Assembly (NCBI RefSeq): GCF_000429665.1
Contig: NZ_AUCH01000015.1
Coordinates: forward strand, 96,280 to 160,279
Source of the DNA: Azovibrio restrictus DSM 23866
GTDB taxonomy: Bacteria > Pseudomonadota > Gammaproteobacteria > Burkholderiales > Rhodocyclaceae
DNA length: 64,000 bases
Direction: 5' to 3'
Shown: positions 61,662 through 64,000 of the stretch, in pieces
How positions within the stretch are numbered: position 1 is the first letter of the stretch
Layout: each line of letters opens with the position of its first letter
Translations under genes and position numbers: made by a program
The notes under the pieces: generated by a model
What the model was told of the DNA's origin: nothing
Databases searched by the model: none
What the model saw: the letters and a program-made list of their open reading frames with translations, nothing else

Positions 61662-64000
61662 ATGGCCCAAGTCATCGCAAAAATCGTTTTCGTCAGCGGT
61701 GAAGCATTCATCCGTGATGGAGCCGGCAACAGTCGCCGGGCCCGTGCGGGAGAGCCGCTGCGCGAGGGGGAAACCCTGGTGACGGGCAGTGGCGCCCAGG
61801 TGCAGGTGGCTTTCGAGGATGGCCGGGACATGGTGCTGGGCAGCAACCAGACCCTGTTCCTGGATGTTTCCGTGGCGGCCGAGACCAAGCCGGATGCGAC
61901 GGACAGTGCCCTGCTGGCAGGAAGTGGCGATGTGGACAAGATTGTCCAGGCCCTGAATGAAGGTGGCGACCTGGATGCCGTGGTCGAGGATACGGCGGCG
62001 GGTGCCGCCGGTAGCGCCGGGGACAGCGGCCACTCCTTCGTGCGCCTGATGCGCATCACGGAAACGGTGGATCCCCTGGAGTTCCAGTTTGAAACCCCGG
62101 GGGGGACGGGTGAAGCTCAGCTCGCTGCGACGGTGGAAAATATCCCGCCTATCGTTGTAGAAGGGGTGTCTAGCCCGATCTCCCTGGAGGGGGAAGATCT
62201 GGTGTTCCTGGTGACATTGTCTGGCGAGACACGGGAGCCGACCTCATTCACCCTGCTGCTGACCGATATCACGGCTGCGTTCGGCGAGGATTACACCGGG
62301 AGTCTGGTGTTCACCAACGGCGTGACCTACGACCCCCTCACCGGGCTGGTGACCGTGCCTGCCGGGGTGGACGGCTTCAGCGTGTCGGTGCCGACCGTGG
62401 AAGAGAATGTTTTCGAGCCCGATGAAGGGCTTACCCTCACGGTGGGCGGCGTGGTCGGCACGGGGACCATCGTGAACAACGATGCGCCTCCCGAGGTGGT
62501 CAGTGTCGACGGTAGCGATCCCGCCATCAACGGGGTGCTGGTGCCTGAGGGCGATGTAGCCGTGTTTACGGTGACCCTTTCCAATCCCAGTAGCACCCCT
62601 ACCGTATTTGCCCTGTCTCTGGTGAATGGATCTGCTTTACTGGGTAGCGACTACGCTGCAGGCATGAGCTTTTCCAACGGGGTGACTTTTGATCCGGCCA
62701 CCGGCCTGATCACCATTCCTCCGGGGGTGGCGGACTTCACCGTCAGTGTGCCGACCCTGGACGACAATGTCTATGAAGGCAATGAGACCTTCGGCCTGAC
62801 CGTGGGCGGCGTGACCGGTACGGGGACCATTGTCGATGACGCCGATATCCCCGCGATCATCCGGGTGGGAGCCGCCGATCCGGCTCTGGATGGAGTGGTG
62901 GTGCCCGAAGGGACGACGGCGGTGTTCACCGTCGAGATGTCCAACCCCAGCCTGCTGGATACGGTTTTCGACCTGAACCTGACGAGTGGCACGGCCACCC
63001 TGGGCCTGGACTTCACCAATGCCCTGAGCTTCAGCAACGGCGTCAGCTACGATGCGGCCACCGGCAAGATCACTGTGCCCGCTGGCGTCACCAGCTTCAC
63101 GGTAGCGGTGCCGACCACCGACGACACCATCTACGAACAGCCGGAAACCTTCAACCTCCAGGTGGGGGGGGTAACTGGCATTGGTACGATCACTGACAAT
63201 GATGAAGCGCCGGTAGTGACCCATGTGGGTGGGGCGGGGGGCAGTATCGATTCGGTGACGGTGCCGGAAGGAGCGGCCGCAGCATTTACCGTGAGCCTCT
63301 CCAATGCCAGTAGCACTCCGAGTACCTTTGCTCTAACTCTGGCAGGAGGGACCGCTCTGATGGGGGCGGACTTCACGGGGGAAATGGCCTTTAGCAACGG
63401 AGTGACCTACAACGCGGCCACTGGCCTGGTGACGGTACCCCCAGGAGTGGTGAGTTTTCAGGTCGTTGTGCCTACAGTGGATGACAGCGTTTTCGAGCCA
63501 ACGGAGCAGTTTACTTTAAGTGTGGGCGGGGTTACGGGTGTTGGCACCATTACGGACAATGACCTGAAGCCTTCGGTTACTCATGTAGGGGGGGATGATC
63601 CCAATGTAGATTCCGTAACCGTTACGGAGGGGACCACTGCCGTATTTACAGTCAACTTGTCTCAAGCCAGCAATGCGCCGATGACTCTGACTTTCGCGCT
63701 AATGGATGGCAGTGCGGCATTAGGGGTGGATTACACCGACGGTCTCAGTTTCTCCAGTGGTGTTGTCTACGCCAACGGCAGCATTGTGGTACCTGCTGGT
63801 GTCACCAGCTTTACCGTCAGTGTCCCAACGCTAAACGACTCGCTTGCCGAGCCCACCGAGCAGTTCAGTTTGGCTGTGGGCGGCGTTACCGGTACCGGTA
63901 TTATCCTCGATAACGATGGCGGTACCCCGGGTGTCCCTCTTGTAACGCATGTTGGTGACGGCGCTGGTTTGAACAACGTGACCGTGAGCGAAGGCGATGC
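61662..64000 (+). CDS. Large LapA-type adhesin with retention module, 3' end outside window
   Basis: Open frame of 779 codons to the window edge. Residues 1-110 form a LapA/BapA-type retention module: MAQVIAKIVFVSGEAFIRDG, LREGETLVTGSGAQVQVAFE, MVLGSNQTLFLDVSV. Residues 111-114 are TAAG in VVEDTAAGAAG, the LapG-type cleavage motif and close to the LapA position. From about residue 165 there are Calx-beta-like repeats of about 120 residues. Each has VPEGxxAVFTV, GVTYDxATGxITVPxGV, FTVSVPTxDD, ExxETFxLxVGGVTGxGTI and DND. Such proteins stay anchored in the outer membrane until the retention module is cut when c-di-GMP falls. GGAG spacing favours ATG 61662 over 61656. Three genes upstream lie its likely exporters. 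Confidence 0.9.
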   Translation, partial: MAQVIAKIVFVSGEAFIRDGAGNSRRARAGEPLREGETLVTGSGAQVQVAFEDGRDMVLGSNQTLFLDVSVAAETKPDATDSALLAGSGDVDKIVQALNEGGDLDAVVEDTAAGAAGSAGDSGHSFVRLMRITETVDPLEFQFETPGGTGEAQLAATVENIPPIVVEGVSSPISLEGEDLVFLVTLSGETREPTSFTLLLTDITAAFGEDYTGSLVFTNGVTYDPLTGLVTVPAGVDGFSVSVPTVEENVFEPDEGLTLTVGGVVGTGTIVNNDAPPEVVSVDGSDPAINGVLVPEGDVAVFTVTLSNPSSTPTVFALSLVNGSALLGSDYAAGMSFSNGVTFDPATGLITIPPGVADFTVSVPTLDDNVYEGNETFGLTVGGVTGTGTIVDDADIPAIIRVGAADPALDGVVVPEGTTAVFTVEMSNPSLLDTVFDLNLTSGTATLGLDFTNALSFSNGVSYDAATGKITVPAGVTSFTVAVPTTDDTIYEQPETFNLQVGGVTGIGTITDNDEAPVVTHVGGAGGSIDSVTVPEGAAAAFTVSLSNASSTPSTFALTLAGGTALMGADFTGEMAFSNGVTYNAATGLVTVPPGVVSFQVVVPTVDDSVFEPTEQFTLSVGGVTGVGTITDNDLKPSVTHVGGDDPNVDSVTVTEGTTAVFTVNLSQASNAPMTLTFALMDGSAALGVDYTDGLSFSSGVVYANGSIVVPAGVTSFTVSVPTLNDSLAEPTEQFSLAVGGVTGTGIILDNDGGTPGVPLVTHVGDGAGLNNVTVSEGD
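62121..64000 (+). repeat. Tandem 360-bp coding repeats of the adhesin
   Basis: Repeat junctions (GGxACCAT-type codons for G-T-I-x-D-N-D) fall at 62461, 62821, 63181 and 63541, exactly 360 bp apart; the next comes 354 bp later. One more divergent unit precedes 62461 and another begins near 63939. Nucleotide identity is moderate and later units are visibly lower in GC than earlier ones. Confidence 0.85.

Overview
The window is GC-rich (about 65%) and almost fully coding. It reads as chromosome of a diazotrophic betaproteobacterium of the Rhodocyclaceae, Azospira/Dechlorosoma-like. The genus is an inference from gene content: a nif accessory operon (nifV-cysE-orf-nifW-nifZ-nifM), an NtrC/sigma-54 glnA promoter, c-di-GMP signalling genes, cytochrome c', bacteriohemerythrin, and the pyrophosphate enzymes pfp and hppA.

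Layout. 1-9.4 kb: a 5'-truncated gene, gluQ, then on the minus strand a complete siaABCD-type operon (phosphatase, kinase, SiaC switch protein, diguanylate cyclase), an EEP-nuclease/cardiolipin-synthase pair, a BLUF photoreceptor, nadA and a rhodanese. 9.4-15.5 kb: nitrogen region, with glnA behind two NtrC sites and a -24/-12 promoter, convergent with a nif accessory operon that has its own -24/-12 promoter and a NifA-type upstream site. 15.5-25.4 kb: cobalamin adenosyltransferase, a hydroxypyruvate-isomerase-like gene, an HDOD/PP2C signalling cluster, rhlE, a lipoprotein, an orphan solute-binding protein and alaS. 25.4-26.6 kb: a scar-like accessory patch holding an inverted-repeat element, an AT-rich orphan gene and a frameshifted CRISPR-associated Csm6/NE0113-type remnant. 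26.6-39.3 kb: EAL-HDOD protein, phosphomannomutase, waaF, ilvE, nudJ-mnmA, hemerythrin, GST, purB, cytochrome c' and others. 39.5-47.5 kb: a type I restriction-modification operon hsdM-(DUF1016 nuclease)-hsdS-hsdR. 47.6-57.2 kb: sodB, xseA, a putative DnaA-box palindrome, exbB-exbD-lpxK-trm112-kdsB-adk-pfp and hppA. 57.2-64 kb: a Lap-type adhesion locus (ABC exporter, membrane-fusion protein, LuxR-type regulator) and the start of a large repetitive adhesin that runs off the window.

The most coherent theme is surface attachment controlled by c-di-GMP. The adhesin has an N-terminal retention module with a TAAG site like the one cleaved by LapG, and its exporter genes are adjacent. A 19-bp element is shared between the promoter regions of the LuxR gene and the adhesin, and a dedicated diguanylate cyclase module (SiaABCD) lies at the other end of the window. 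A second theme is nitrogen control: NtrC for glnA and NifA for nifV-M. A third is pyrophosphate/adenylate energy metabolism (adk, pfp, hppA). No rRNA, tRNA, intact CRISPR array, integrase or complete insertion sequence was recognised.
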